Assembly (NCBI GenBank): GCA_016906335.1
Contig: JADEYG010000006.1
Location: forward strand, 32,085-96,084
Source: Novakomyces olei
Lineage: Eukaryota; Ascomycota; Novakomycetes; Novakomycetales; Novakomycetaceae
DNA: 64,000 nt
Direction: 5' to 3'
Positions within the stretch are counted from its first letter, which is position 1, and every line of letters begins with the position of its first letter. The position numbers and the translations under genes were made by a program. This document shows positions 11,246-34,095 of this stretch, one piece after another. The notes beneath the pieces were generated by a model. It did not search any database. It was not told the origin of the DNA and was given only the letters and a program-made list of their open reading frames with translations.

Positions 11246-11665
11246 AGAACATCATCAAATATTTATAAATCTTATTTATTAGTTAATTTATTATATTATA
11301 TATTATAAAATATTATATTATGTTAAGTATAAATATGTATTAATATTATTATATTAAGTATAAATATGTATTAATATTATTATATTAAGTTTAGATATGT
11401 ATTAATATTATTATATTAAGTATAGATATGTATAATATTATATATATAACAATAATAAAATATATTTATTATATATAATATTTAATATTTATTTATTAAT
11501 TAAATAATATATAATATATTCAATATAATTTATAAATTATATATATATATATATAATTAAATCTTTTATATTATTTAATAAACTTTTATAAAGTTTTATA
11601 ATAAATAATATTTATAATATTTTTATATTAAATATACTATAAACATAATCATTAACTGTATTCCT

Positions 11666-11699
11666 GGTGCAAAAAATTTTATATTTTAAATTTTGCACT
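11666..11699. repeat. GGTGC-type hairpin element
   Basis: GGTGCAAAAAATTTTATA and TTTTAAATTTTGCACT arms, between CATTAACTGTATTCCT and AGAACATCTG, closely matching the copy at 11212. Confidence 0.75.
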
Positions 11700-12041
11700 A
11701 GAACATCTGTTTATATTCTTAATATTATAGTATATATATATTCTTAATATTTTAGTATATATATTATAAGATTGTATATATTGTACATAATATATTTATT
11801 TAGTAAATATTATTAAATATATTGTACATAATATTAATATTATGCATATTGTAAAATATTATATTATGTAATAGAGATATCATATTAAGTATTTATATGT
11901 ATAATATTATTTTATATTATATTATATTAAATAATTATAATAATTATAATATAATTTATTTATTTATATATTTATAAAGTTACTATTAATAATAAATATA
12001 TATATATATATCAAATTAATAATTTAAATTATATTATTAAA

Positions 12042-12124
12042 TTTATTATATTATATTATATTATATTATATTATATTATATTATATTATATTATATTATA
12101 TTATATTATATTATATTATATTAT
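12042..12124. repeat. TTATA pentamer microsatellite
   Basis: About sixteen copies of the pentamer TTATA in an unbroken run. Similar but shorter runs of the same pentamer occur throughout the spacers. Confidence 0.85.
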
Positions 12125-12702
12125 TGTAAAGTTTTATTTTTATAATAAATATTATTTATATTGTTTATAATTTATGTGTATATAATATAAATATAAATGT
12201 TAACTGTATTCCCATCAGCCTATATTTATTAATACTATCTATAATATATATATTATTATAAGATAGTTTGATATATTTTTAATAATATATTTATGTTTGA
12301 TATATTATATCAAAGTATATATTATATCAAAGTATATTTAATATTAAATAAGATATTATATTAAGTATTGATATGTATAAATAATATTATATTATATAAA
12401 ATAATTATAATAATAAGAATATAATTATTTAATAATATTAAATACTGATTATAAAGTATAAAATAATATAATATAATTAAATTATTTAGATAGATTATTA
12501 TAAGTTTTTATAATAAATATTATATATAGTTTATGTATAAAATATGAATATAAATATTATATATAGTTTATGTATAAAATATGAATATAAATGTTAACTG
12601 TATTCCTATTATATATAGTTTATGTATATTAATATGAATATAAATGTATATAATATGAATATAAATGTATAAAATATGAATATAAATATTAACTGTATTC
12701 CT

Positions 12703-12736
12703 GTTGAAAAAAATTTAGATATAAAATTTTTGCACC
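12703..12736. repeat. GGTGC-type hairpin element (degenerate)
   Basis: Left arm GTTGAAAAAAATTTAG is altered; right arm AAAATTTTTGCACC is intact. Flanks are ATTAACTGTATTCCT and TAAACCTCAG. Last recognisable unit of the array before the small rRNA. Confidence 0.7.
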
Positions 12737-13261
12737 TAAACCTCAGTTTATATTCTTAATATTATATCTTATATTATAATTTATAAACCTATCAAATATT
12801 ATTTATTTATCAATAATTTTATTTAATTATTTTTAAATATATATATATGGATAGATATACATACATAAATTATTAAATATTATATATAGATTAATATTAA
12901 GATATAAAACTATTAAAAATATTTTATTAAGTATATTATGATATATAGAATAAGATAATATTTATACAAAATATATTTATATTAGATATTAATATTATTA
13001 ATTGTTAATTATATATATATATATATTTATAAAATATTTGATATATAGTATAGTAATAATGTACATTTATAAATAATAATAATATAAATATAATTTATTA
13101 TTATTTAATATATATATATAATATAATACTAATATTATATAATATAAATTATATATAATATAATATAATATAATATAATATAAATTATATATAATATAAT
13201 ATAATATAAATTATATATATATATAATAATAAAATAGTTTACAAGAACATATAATATATAT

Positions 13262-15020
13262 GTAAATAAATTTGAGAGTTTAATTCTGGCTCAGTTTGAA
13301 TACTATCTATATAAATTAACACATGCTAATCAAATGATATATATTAAATATATTATAAATTAATATATAAATAATATATTCATGGTGTAAAGGTGAGTAT
13401 AATAGATATAGTTACCTATTAGTTATAAATAATTTATTAATATATTATTAATTTAATTAATTAATAAAAAATGTATAATAATAATATATATAATATATAT
13501 ATTATCTAAAGATATAAATAATAAATAAAAAACCTTTGATATTAGTTATATTTATTATAAATATGTAAAATATTAATATAATTATAATAAATTATTATTA
13601 TTTAAATAATAAATAATAAAATAATAATATATATAAATAGTATCTAATATAAGGAATATAAAATTATATTGCTAATAGATATAATCTATAATGAAGAATT
13701 AGTTTTAGTGGTAAAATCTCTAATAAGATGTAAGGATTCATAATCATTATTGAAAGATATAATGATCACAATAATTATTAATAAGGTTATAGGATAATTA
13801 ATATTATAAATAATAATATTAAATCTTCAGCAGTGATGAATATTAGTCAATGTATGAAAATATGAACTAGTAATATAGAAGATATATATTAACTTAATAT
13901 ATCGATAATATAAAAATAATAATGATATAATTATATTATAATAAATATTGAATAAATATAGTGCCAGCATTCGCGGTGAGACTATAAATATTAGTATTAA
14001 ACGGTTTTAATAGGTCTAAAAAAATATAAGGTTGTTATAATTATAAAATAATAAAATATTATATTATATTATATTATAAACTAGAATTTAAAATAATTTT
14101 TATATATGAATTCTTTGTGTAAGGTTAAAATCTTTTGATTCAAAGAGGACAGCTATTAGGCGAAAGCATAAAAATATTAAAAATTGACACTAAATATTGA
14201 AGGTTTAAGTAGTGAACAGGATTAGAGACCCTTAGTAATTTAAACTGTAAACTATGTATGCTATATATAATTATTATTTAATTAAATTTATTATATATAA
14301 ATGAAGATGTAAGCATACTACCTGATTAGTAAATACGCAAGTACGAAAATCAAAGAATTAGGCGGCCGAATATAGAATAAGTGGATTGTACTATTTAATT
14401 AGATAATACGCAAATAACCTTACCAAATTTTGCATATTATATATTATTTAATTTAGTTTTATTATTTTATATATATATATATTATTTATATAATATATAA
14501 ATTATAAGATATATAATACAGGTTTTGCATGGTTGTTTTTCAGAGCATGTTTTGAAATTTTGGTTAAATCCTTTAATGCTCGTAAGTCTTTGAGTTATTT
14601 TAATAAAATAATAAAAATCATAAAAATTTTAATTATATTAATAAATAATTGTTAACTTAAATAATAAGTGATAAACAAAGAGTAAAACAAATCAATATGA
14701 ACTATATAATTTGGGCTATAGGTACAATACAATAATTAATACAAATTTATATATATTAATATAATATAATAATTAATAAATAAAATTAATTTTAGTTTGG
14801 ATTATTATTTGTAACTCAATAATATGAAAATGGAATTTATAGTAATCGTTAATCAGTATGAAACGGTGAATTCATAGAATTCGGTGCACTAATTATCCAT
14901 CAAGTAATTATAATAATATCACTATAAAAAAACTATAATATTAGTATTAATAGTAGATTTATGATAAGTATTAAGTTGTAGTAAAGTTGCCTTATATGAA
15001 TATGAGGCAGATAGATGATT
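13262..15020 (+). rRNA. rns: Small subunit ribosomal RNA
   Basis: Conserved blocks appear in order: TTGAGAGTTTAATTCTGGCTCAG at the 5' end (13271 on), the 530-loop GTGCCAGCATTCGCGGTGAG near 13961, ATTAGAGACCCTTAGTA near 14221, GGCGGCCG, GCATGGTTGTTTTTCAGAGC near 14527 and GTAATCGTTAATCAG near 14841. The 3' end is placed just after the small hairpin GCCTTATATGAATATGAGGC (about 14989-15008), which fits the conserved 3' terminal helix. Both ends are estimated to within a few tens of bases. AT expansion segments separate the conserved blocks. I see no intron. Confidence 0.93.
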
Positions 15021-16344
15021 TCGATAATTTAATTTAAATACAGTTAACTCCCTATATAATATAATATAATAATAATAATATATTTAATATTTTAATTATA
15101 TATATATCTTATATTATTATTATATACTTTTATATATAATATATTATATTATTTTATTTTAAATAATACCTATTTAAATATATATATATATATATAAATA
15201 TAATATATATAAATGTAAAGTAAATTAAGTAATATATATATTTAATAATATATTTAATAATAAACATTAATTTTATTTGAGATATATATAAATATAAACA
15301 TAAATATAAATTTTATATATAAATATAAATATATGTTTTTATAATTTTATATATAAATATAAATATATGTTTTTATAATTTTATAAATAATACAATATTT
15401 AATTATATTATTAAATATATAATAAATGTAAAGCAAGTATATATATTAAATAATATAATAATTTTATTATCTTTATAGATAATTTAAATATAATAAATAT
15501 TATTTACAATTAATACATATCATATATTTGATCTAATTTAATTAAAATATATGATATACATATAAATATAAATATATATAATATATATAATCATACATCA
15601 TCATATATATATAATCATATATCATATATATAATAATATATATTTTAAATTAAAATATTAAATATAATTGGTAGATGTTATTATTATTATTATTAATTAT
15701 TTAATATAATAAATGATTAAAAAGTATAATAAATAATATTAAAATATAAAATTTATATATTTTATTATATTTAAGGAATTAAATCTTATAATAAATGTTA
15801 TTAACTAAATTAAGATTAGCTAATTTTTATATTATATTTATTATATTATATTAGTAGATATTATATTATATTATTAAATATTATATTTATAAAAATAATA
15901 TTATATTTATAAAAATAATATTTATTTGAACCTCATCTATAGATCTAATAATATTTAATAATATTTATATACAAAGTTAGTATATATTTATATTTATATT
16001 TATATTTAATATATATATATTGATACAATAAATAAAATAAGTATATTGATATAATAAATAAAATAATTATATTAAATTTATACTATGATTATTTATTATA
16101 ATAATTATAATTATTGTATGTTTTTATAATTATTATAGTTATTAATTATTATAATAGTTACATTAAATATATTTTTATTTAATTTAATTTAATAATATTT
16201 AATGTATTTATAATATATATTATAAATAAAGATATTTAATATTTAATTTAGATGTTTAATAATATAATATTTAATAGTAATATATATATATATATATAAA
16301 TATAATTTATATAAATTATTGTTAAAATAATGTAATAAGATTAT

Positions 16345-16382
16345 GGTGCAAAAAATTTAATATTAAATTTTTTGATTGCACC
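16345..16382. repeat. GGTGC-type hairpin element
   Basis: GGTGCAAAAAATTTAATA and AAATTTTTTGATTGCACC arms. It lies outside the 6.7-12.8 kb array and lacks the TTAACTGT flank, so it is a dispersed copy. Confidence 0.75.
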
Positions 16383-17171
16383 TATTAAATTTATTTATAA
16401 AATAAATAAATTTTATCATATTAAACATTATAATATAATTAGAAATTATAAAATATATACTAAATTATAAAATATATACTAAATTATAAAATATATATTA
16501 AATTATATACTTTACTTTAACAATTAATATTATTTAATAATATTTTATATATAATATAATATAATATAATATAATATAATATAATACAATGGTTTTATTG
16601 TTAATTAAATATAAAAATATTTATATTAAAAGATATATATATATATATTATTTTATAATAATTTGATATTTCTATGTTTATATTAGTATAATAGATGATT
16701 ATATATATTATACATATAAATATTATTTAATATATTATTCAAAGGTATGCTTTTCTTTAATATGAAAGGTTATCTTATAAAAATAAAAATTTTTATTATT
16801 TTTTATAATAATTTAATATCTATTATTTAAAATAATATTAAATAAATATATATTTTATATTATATTATATTATATTATATTTTATTTAAATTTATAAATT
16901 ATTATTTATATAAAATATATAAATATTATATATATATAGATAATAATCATAATAATAAATAGTAGTAATTATATATTATTTATATAGATTATCTAATAAA
17001 CTATAACATATTGTAAAATAAAATATAAATATAAATATATATTAAAATATAATTTAATTATTAGTTTTAATATAATAAATATATTTTATATATTAACTAT
17101 ATCAAATTATTATAATAATATATAATTAATTATAGATATAGTTAATAATTAATAATTAATAATTAATAATT

Positions 17172-17278
17172 AATAATTATCATAATAATCATAATAATCA
17201 TAATAATCATAATAATCATAATAATCATAATAATCATAATAATCATAATAATCATAATAATCATAATAATCATAATAA
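17172..17278. repeat. CATAATAAT 9-mer tandem repeat
   Basis: The 9-base unit ATAATCATA is repeated about eleven times, preceded by about five copies of AATTAAT. It lies 170 bases before the cox1 start codon, in what must be the 5' leader if transcription starts upstream. Confidence 0.88.
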
Positions 17279-17448
17279 TATTTAGTATTAATTATTTAAT
17301 ATCTTTATTATATATATATAAAGATATAATAATAATAATAATATTAATTATAATATATATATATATATATATTGATATAAAAAATATTATTATATATAAT
17401 ATATAAAATATATAAATATAAAATATAAATATATTAATATAAAAATTA

Positions 17449-26961
<9,513 letters not shown>

Positions 26962-27866
26962 TTTATATATTATTATACATAATATACATATATAACTTTA
27001 TATAATATAAATTAATAAATTAAATAAAATAAAAGTTTTTAAAAATAATAAAAGTTTGTAAAAATAATAAAAGTTTGTAAAAATAATAAAAAAAATATTT
27101 TTTAATTTACTAATTAAAGTTTATATAAAAATTATTTAATAATGTTTTATTTTTATTAAAATATTAAAAATATATTAAATATTATATTTGATATTTGATA
27201 TGTATATATAATAATATATATAAAATATTTTAGTATTTTAACATAGGATAAAATTTAAACTTATTTTATATATTAATTTTAATATATTTAATTTGTTTTT
27301 ATTTAAAATTTAATAAGCCATAATTAATATAAATAATATTTATATTAAATATTAAATATTATATTAAATATATTAGTTATTATATATTATTTATTAAATA
27401 TTATTAATTTATATTATACACTTTATTATTATTGTAAATATAGTAAAATAATAATAAGATTAAATATAATAATAAGATTAAATATAATAATAATAATAAT
27501 AATAATTTGTTTTTAAAAGTAAAAGTAAAAGTAAAAGTAAAAGTAAAAGTAAAAGCTTTTAATAATAAATGATAATAAATATATTAAAATATATGAAAGT
27601 TTTTAAAATGTTTAAGTTTAATTTAATAATATTTTAATATTAATAATTTAATAATTTGATTGATTTTTTGTTTATAATTAATTGTTAAAATATAAAATAT
27701 TTAATTGTTTTAAAAATATAAATAGGATATTAAAAAGTATATATATATTAAAATATTTAATATAAAATAACTTTTTTTTATACTTATTAATCAATATTTT
27801 TTATATACATTTTATAAAATTTTATAAAAGTTTAATTTTAGTTTATAAAAATAAGATAAAAATAAA
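26962..27866. other. Spacer cox1 to nad4
   Basis: About 900 bases without a gene. Contains AAAAATAATAAAAGTTTGT repeats near 27040-27090, an AATAATAAG run, and an AAAGTA hexamer repeated about seven times near 27516-27555. Confidence 0.75.
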
Positions 27867-29762
27867 ATGAATATATTTACAAATTATATAGATAATATAT
27901 ATTATTATATAGATAATAATTATATAAATTATATATATAATATAATATTAATGTTATATATATTACCAATAATAAATATAATGTTAAATCAATTATTAAT
28001 TAAGAGTGAATCATTTGAATTAGAATTAAATAATATTAATAATAATAATATTTTAAATATATATACAAAAATAAATAAGAGATATATAATAAATAAAAGT
28101 ATATTATATATATCAATAATATTTAGTATAATAGTATATTTATTAGTATTATCATTATTATTAATATATAATACAAATTTAGGTTTAATAGAATATAATA
28201 TAAATATATTAGATAATAATTTATTAAATTTTGATATAGGTTTAAGTTCAATTAGTTTATCATTTATATTATTAAATAGTTTAATAATAGTATTAATATT
28301 ATTATATAATTATAAGAATTATAATAATTTCCAAAGTAATATATTAAGTAATAATTCAATAACAATAAATAATAGTATAATGCATACATATATATTTATA
28401 TTATTATTATTATTAATAAATTCAGTATTTATAGTAAGAAATACATTATTATTCTATGTATTTTTTGAATCATTTTTACCAATATTATTTATATTAGTTG
28501 GTATATATGGATCATATAATAGAATAACAGCAAGTTATTATTTATTTATATATACATTATTTGGAAGTATGTTTTTATTAATAGGAATATGTATGTTAAA
28601 ATATACAACAAATTCATTTAATTATAGTTATATAAGTTCAATGATAATACCGTTACATACACAATATATAATATGATTATGTATATTTATAGGATTTGTA
28701 GTAAAGATACCATTATTTCCCTTTCATATATGGTTACCATTAGCACATTCAGAATCAGTATTAAGTGGTTCAATAATATTAGCAGCATTAGTATTAAAAG
28801 TTGCAATATATGGAGTATTAGAATTTTTAATAAATTTATTACCATTAGCAAATATATATTATAATAATTTATTAACATTTTTAAGTATAATAACATTAAT
28901 TTATTCATCAATAATAACTTTAAGACAAATTGATAATAAAGTTATAATAGCTTATAGTTCTGTAGCACATATGGCTATAGTTATAATAGGTATATCATCA
29001 AATAATTTATTAGGTTTAAATGGTTCAATATTATTAAGTATTAGTCATGGTTTTGTTAGTCCAGCATTATTTATTATATTTGGTGGTATATTATATGATA
29101 GATATCATACAAGATTATTAGATTATTATAGAGGTATTAGTACTTATTATCCTTTATTATCAATATTATTCTTTATTTTTGCTTTAGGTAATATGGGTAC
29201 ACCTACTACTTTAAATTTTGTAGGAGAATTATTCTGTATTATTGGTTCAATGAATAATAATATTATTATATCAGTTTTAGCTTCAACTACTTTAGTTCTT
29301 AGTGCTAGTTATACTATATGGTTATATAATAGAATTACTGGTGGTTATATTACTATATCAAATATTATTAATAATTATAAATTATTTAATTATAATTCAA
29401 ATAATTTAAAATCTATTAAAGATATAATAAACTTAAAATATGATATAAAAAATAATAAAAATAATAAAAAAAATAAAAATAAAGTAAATAATAATTTAAA
29501 AACTTTAAATAATAAAATAGTTAATAATAATAAAATAGTTAATAATAAAAAAACAAAAACTTTAAAAAATAAATTAATTAATTCTTTACCTCAAATGATT
29601 ATTAATAATTATAATAATAATATACTAAATATATCTTATGATATTAATAGATGTGAAGGTTATATATTATTAACATTATTATATTTAACTATATTATTAG
29701 GTTTATTACCTAATGTTTTAATTAATATATTAAATAATGATTTATCTTATTATTTATTCTAA
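27867..29762 (+). CDS. nad4: NADH dehydrogenase subunit 4
   Basis: Antiporter-like subunit of complex I, 631 residues, notably longer than the ~480-540 usual. One Trp is TGA (28674-28676). Conserved blocks: FFESFLPILFILVGIYG, VKIPLFPFHIWLPLAHSESVLSGS in order, LKVAIYGVLEF, IAYSSVAHMAIVIIGISS, GSILLSISHGFVSPALF and NMGTPTTLNFVGEL. Two extras: an Asn-rich N-terminal loop, and a Lys/Asn-rich hydrophilic insert at about residues 510-585 (29395-29620) before the last helices (EGYILLTLLYLTILLGLLPN). The frame stays open through the insert, so it should be translated. Start ATG 27867 is the first in frame. Confidence 0.95.
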
Positions 29763-30744
29763 TTTATTTAATATACTTTTATTTTTATACTAAATATATT
29801 TATAATCATTAATTTAATATATAGTAATTAATAATTATAATTATAATTATTATAATAATAATAATTATAATAATAACAATAATATTATTAAGATATATAA
29901 TAATAAACATAAATATAAATATCAAATTATAAATAAATAAATATAAATATAAATATCAAATTATAAATAAATATATATATATATATTAATAAATATCTAT
30001 TTAATATTTAATAAGTAAATATTATATAAATAAATCTATAATTATATTTAATAAATTAAGATGTAAAATATTAAAAATTAATATAAAAAATGTAATGTTT
30101 TTAATTATTATTAAATACGATAATTAAACTTTGTATGTAATATCAAAGTTTAATAATATATATATATATATTTATCAAATACTTATTATTTAATATAAAT
30201 ATATATAGTATATTTATTTATCAAATGCTTATTATTTAATATAAATATATATAATATATTTATCAAATGCTTATTATTTAATATAAATATATGTTTATTT
30301 AAACACCTATCATTATCTATAACTTATTATATATTTATAATTAATAATATACTTATTAATATATAGTTAGTATAAATATAATATATTAATTTAGTTAAAT
30401 ATTAAATAAATAACTAATATTATAAATGTTAACTGTTAAGTTGGAGCAAAAAAATTAAATATTATTTTTTATTTAAAGTAAATATAAATATACTTAAATA
30501 TAAATATATTTAGACATAAATATACTTAAATATAAATATATAAAATATAATATTTAATATATCTAATATTTAGTATATAATTTAATATTTTATATATATA
30601 ATTTAATTTCTTGTAAATATAATTTAGTATGTATAATAAATATATTATAATTTATAGCTATAAGTATATATTATTAAATATATTATATTAATAATAAATA
30701 GAATATATATATATTATATTATAATATAAATATTTATATGTTTA

Positions 30745-30771
30745 TTAACTTTCTATTACATAGAAAGTTAA
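30745..30771. repeat. Perfect palindrome TTAACTTTCTAT / ATAGAAAGTTAA
   Basis: Twelve-base arms around a TAC loop, followed by CTAATTTAATATAAATTAAT and TAAAAAC. The same palindrome and downstream flank recur at 31427. Confidence 0.9.
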
Positions 30772-31426
30772 CTAATTTAATATAAATTAATTAAAAACTT
30801 TGATTAATTTATTTATTAATCATTTGAAATATTATTAAACATTATATTATAATATATTTCAAACTTTTATATATATTTTAGATATTAAATATATTATATA
30901 TACATATTATATTAGATAGTAGATAGTAGATATTATATAGTAGATATCATATAGTAGATATTAAAGATAGTAGATATTATATTTTATATATTTATATTTT
31001 TGCACCGGAACCTGTACCAACTTAAAATATTTAAAATATTTAAAATATTTAAAATATTTAAAATATTAAGCTTGTCGATTTAATATCATTAAATTTTATT
31101 AATTTATTAATTTACTTATCTTTACTATTATTATAATATATTTAATAATATTTATTTAATAAATACTTATAAATGTTATAAAAGATTTATTTAATATTAT
31201 ATTTTATTTATAAGAGATTTATTTTATTATATTTTATTTAATAGATTAATAATATTGTATCTTTATTTACTTATTTATTCATTATTATTATAATAATTAT
31301 TATAATTTTATATATATATATATATTAAATATCTAATAAGATATTAAATAAATATTAATATGAATTGTTTTATAATATAAATAATTATTTAGTGAATATT
31401 AAATATACTTTATATTAATATTAATA

Positions 31427-31453
31427 TTAACTTTCTATTACATAGAAAGTTAA
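31427..31453. repeat. Second copy of the TTAACTTTCTAT palindrome
   Basis: Identical 27 bases to the copy at 30745, followed by CTAATTTAATATATATTAAT. A looser copy (AAACTTTCTAT, ATA loop region, ATAGAAAGTTT) lies at 31938-31962 after tRNA-Lys. Confidence 0.9.
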
Positions 31454-31744
31454 CTAATTTAATATATATTAATTAAAAACATTTACTATTTACTATTTAC
31501 TATTTACTATTTACTATTTACTATTTACTATTTACTATTTACTATTTACTATTTACTTTAAAGTATATTTAATATTAATATAATTTAATATTATATTTTA
31601 TAAACTTTTATATAACTTTTAAAGTTGATATTATATTCTTTATATATAACTAATATTATATATATATATATTATTAAGTATGATATAATACATATATTAT
31701 CAAGTATAATATAATTTATATATTATTAAGTATAATATATAAAA

Positions 31745-31818
31745 GGGTTGATCGAATAATAGGTTAATTCATAGATCTTTTAAATCTATAAATATAAGTT
31801 CAAATCTTATTCAACCTA
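31745..31818 (+). tRNA. trnK: tRNA-Lys(TTT)
   Basis: Acceptor GGGTTGA pairs with TCAACCT (first pair G-U). Anticodon arm TAGAT-CTTTTAA-ATCTA gives TTT. T arm ATAAG-TTCAAAT-CTTAT. Confidence 0.92.
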
Positions 31819-32433
31819 GTTAATTAATTATTTATATATAATATAATATAATAAAATATAAAGTAAATGTTTTAAATTATTGTATATAAAATAAAATATA
31901 AAGTAAATGTTTTAAATTATTGCACCTATCGGTAAGTAAACTTTCTATAAAATAGAAAGTTTATTAAATATATATATATTATATATAAACAATAAAATAC
32001 TATTAAATATTATATAATATTATATAACATTTATATATATAATAAATAATTTGATATACTGTTTATATATTAATATAATATATAGAATAGATAAAATATT
32101 TGATAATATTTATTAATATTAGATATTATTTAATAAAATAATTTGATATTAATATATAAAATAATTAATAAAAGAGTATTATAGAATATAATAATATTTA
32201 ATTTTATAAAAAATAAATGTTATATAATATTAATAGATTTAATAAAAGTTTTAAATTAATTTATATAAATAAAAATAAATATAATATTAGTTTATTTTTA
32301 TAAAATAAGTTAATAAGTTTATATAATAATATATAATATAGATTAAAATAAGTGAGATATATTAATTAAGATATAAGATTAAAAATTGTATATATAAATA
32401 TTAAAAATATTTAATAATATTATTAATAATTTA
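31819..32433. other. Spacer tRNA-Lys to cox2
   Basis: A 35-base direct repeat (AAATATAAAGTAAATGTTTT...) near 31855-31922 ends in TTGCACCTATCGG, a half hairpin. A third palindrome AAACTTTCTAT...ATAGAAAGTTT lies at 31938-31962. The rest is AT leader. Confidence 0.7.
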
Positions 32434-33219
32434 ATGTTAAATAATATATGTATTTATATATTAAACAATATATTATTAATAAATAAGATACAATTAGATG
32501 TACCTGAAGCTTGAGCTAAATATTTCCAAGATAGTTGTAGTCCTAGTTCTGAAGGTATAGTAGAATTACATAATAATGTAATGTTTTATTTAGTTGGTAT
32601 AATAGTATTTGTATTTTATATGTTAATAACTATAATGATAACATATCAATATAAATATACTAATAATATAGTATATAAATATTTAAATCATGGAACTTTA
32701 TTAGAATTAGTTTGAACAATAACACCAGGTATTATATTAATATTAATAGCATTTCCATCATTTAAATTATTATATTTAATGGATGAAATAATATCACCAA
32801 GTATGACTATTAAAGCTATTGGTAATCAATGGTTTTGGTCTTATGAATATAGTGATTTCTTAGATTTAGATAATCAACCAATACAATTCGATTCTTATAC
32901 TAAACCAGAATCAGATTTAGAATTAGGTGAATTAAGATTATTAGATGTTGATCAATCATTAATTGTACCATATGATACTAATATTAGATTAATAGTTACT
33001 GCTAATGATGTTATACATAATTTCGCTTTACCTAGTGCTGGTATTAAATTAGATGGTTATCCTGGTAGATTAAATCAAACATCTTTATTAATTGAAAGAC
33101 CTGGTATCTTTTATGGACAATGTAGTGAATTATGTGGTGTAGGTCATAGTAATATGTCTATTGTTGTTGAAGCTGTTTCTATAGATAAATTCTTATCTTT
33201 CTTAGATAATCAATTATAA
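32434..33219 (+). CDS. cox2: Cytochrome c oxidase subunit 2
   Basis: CuA-carrying subunit of complex IV, 261 residues. ATG at 32434 gives a short leader of about 20 residues before QLDVPEAWAKYFQDS, the region where yeast pre-Cox2 is cleaved; so leader removal is likely here too. Two Trp codons are TGA (PEAW at 32512 and LVW at 32713). The CuA site CSELCGVGHSNM is complete, as are GNQWFWSYEYSDF and the His of NDVIHNFALPS. Two N-terminal helices precede the soluble domain. No intron. Confidence 0.97.
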
Positions 33220-33702
33220 TTATATTATACTTAAATAAAATATAATATATATAATAAGATTATAATATAATTATTATAATTTATTAAGTTATTTTATATA
33301 ATATTAATAATGATAATAATAATTAATAAAAGTTTATTTTATAACAATTTATAAATAATAATATTTATATTAAGTTATTAAATAATAATATTTATATTAA
33401 GTTATTTAATATAATTGAAGTTCTAGTGCAAAAATTTTAGATTTAATATTTTAATATTTATATATTATTATATTATTTATCTTTTGTTTTAGATAAAAAT
33501 ATTATAATTATAATTATAATTATATCAAATTAATTAAATATATAATATTTAATCTAATCTATAATCTATAATCTATCCTAGGAATTAATTAAAATTAAAG
33601 TATTTAATAAAAGTTTAATATTTATAATTAATATATATAAATAAATATATAATAATATAAATAAACTTTATTTCTTTTTTACACAATATATGTATATATA
33701 AA
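33220..33702. other. Spacer cox2 to cob
   Basis: About 480 bases; TATTAAGTTATTAAATAATAA direct repeats near 33358-33410, then TTCTAGTGCAAAAATTTTAG near 33422, a left half of the GGTGC hairpin without a clear right arm. No gene seen. Confidence 0.7.
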
Positions 33703-34095
33703 ATGAAATTATTAAAAAGACATGTATTATTGAGTTTATTAAACTCTTATATAATAGATTCACCTCAACCTTCGTCAATAAGTTATATGTGGAATTTTGG
33801 TTCATTATTAGCTTTATGTTTAGGTATACAAATAGTAACAGGTGTATTATTAGCTATGCACTATGCACCAAATATTGATTTAGCATTTACCTCTGTAGAA
33901 CATATTATGAGGGATGTGTCCGGTGGATGGTTAATAAGATATTTACATGCTAATACAGCATCATTCTTCTTCTTATTTGTTTATTGTCATATGGGTAGAG
34001 GTATTTATTATGGTAGTTATAGAAAACCTAGAATATTATTATGGATTATTGGTGTAATAATTTTCTTAGTTATGATAATTACAGCATTCTTGGGT
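33703..34095 (+). CDS. cob: cob exon 1
   Basis: 131 codons from [19 protein letters not shown] to MIITAFLG, ending in T. An in-frame TAA follows at once in the intron, so the intron ORF is not fused to this exon. Confidence 0.95.

Larger units (their letters stand above)
6741..13261. repeat. 6.5 kb gene-free array of degenerate repeats with hairpins
   Basis: No gene is supportable here. The region is built from diverged units of about 100-550 bases, each containing a box close to AAACATTAACTGTATTCC. I find that box near 6779, 7930, 8403, 8826, 9125, 9592, 9818, 10071, 10379, 10806, 11195, 11650, 12199, 12594 and 12688 (early copies read TTAACAGTATTTC). After the box comes either a GGTGC...GCACC palindrome followed by TAAACATCAG, or ATCAGC directly. 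TATTT/TTATA runs fill the rest. Such a block could host replication origins or recombination, but nothing in the sequence proves it. Confidence 0.8.
15021..17448. other. Spacer rns to cox1
   Basis: About 2.4 kb without a gene. It holds imperfect ATAAATATAAATATATGTTTT repeats near 15300-15380, one GGTGC hairpin at 16345-16382, AAATTATAAAATATATACT repeats near 16440-16500, and a striking run of ATAATCATA units at 17172-17278 shortly before the cox1 start. Confidence 0.75.
29763..31744. other. Spacer nad4 to tRNA-Lys
   Basis: About 2 kb without a gene. Holds three copies of ATCAAATGCTTATTATTTAA near 30176-30285, a degenerate hairpin near 30430-30470, two perfect 12-bp-arm palindromes (listed), AAATATTTAA repeats near 31024-31065, and about eleven copies of ATTTACT near 31484-31557. 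Confidence 0.75.
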
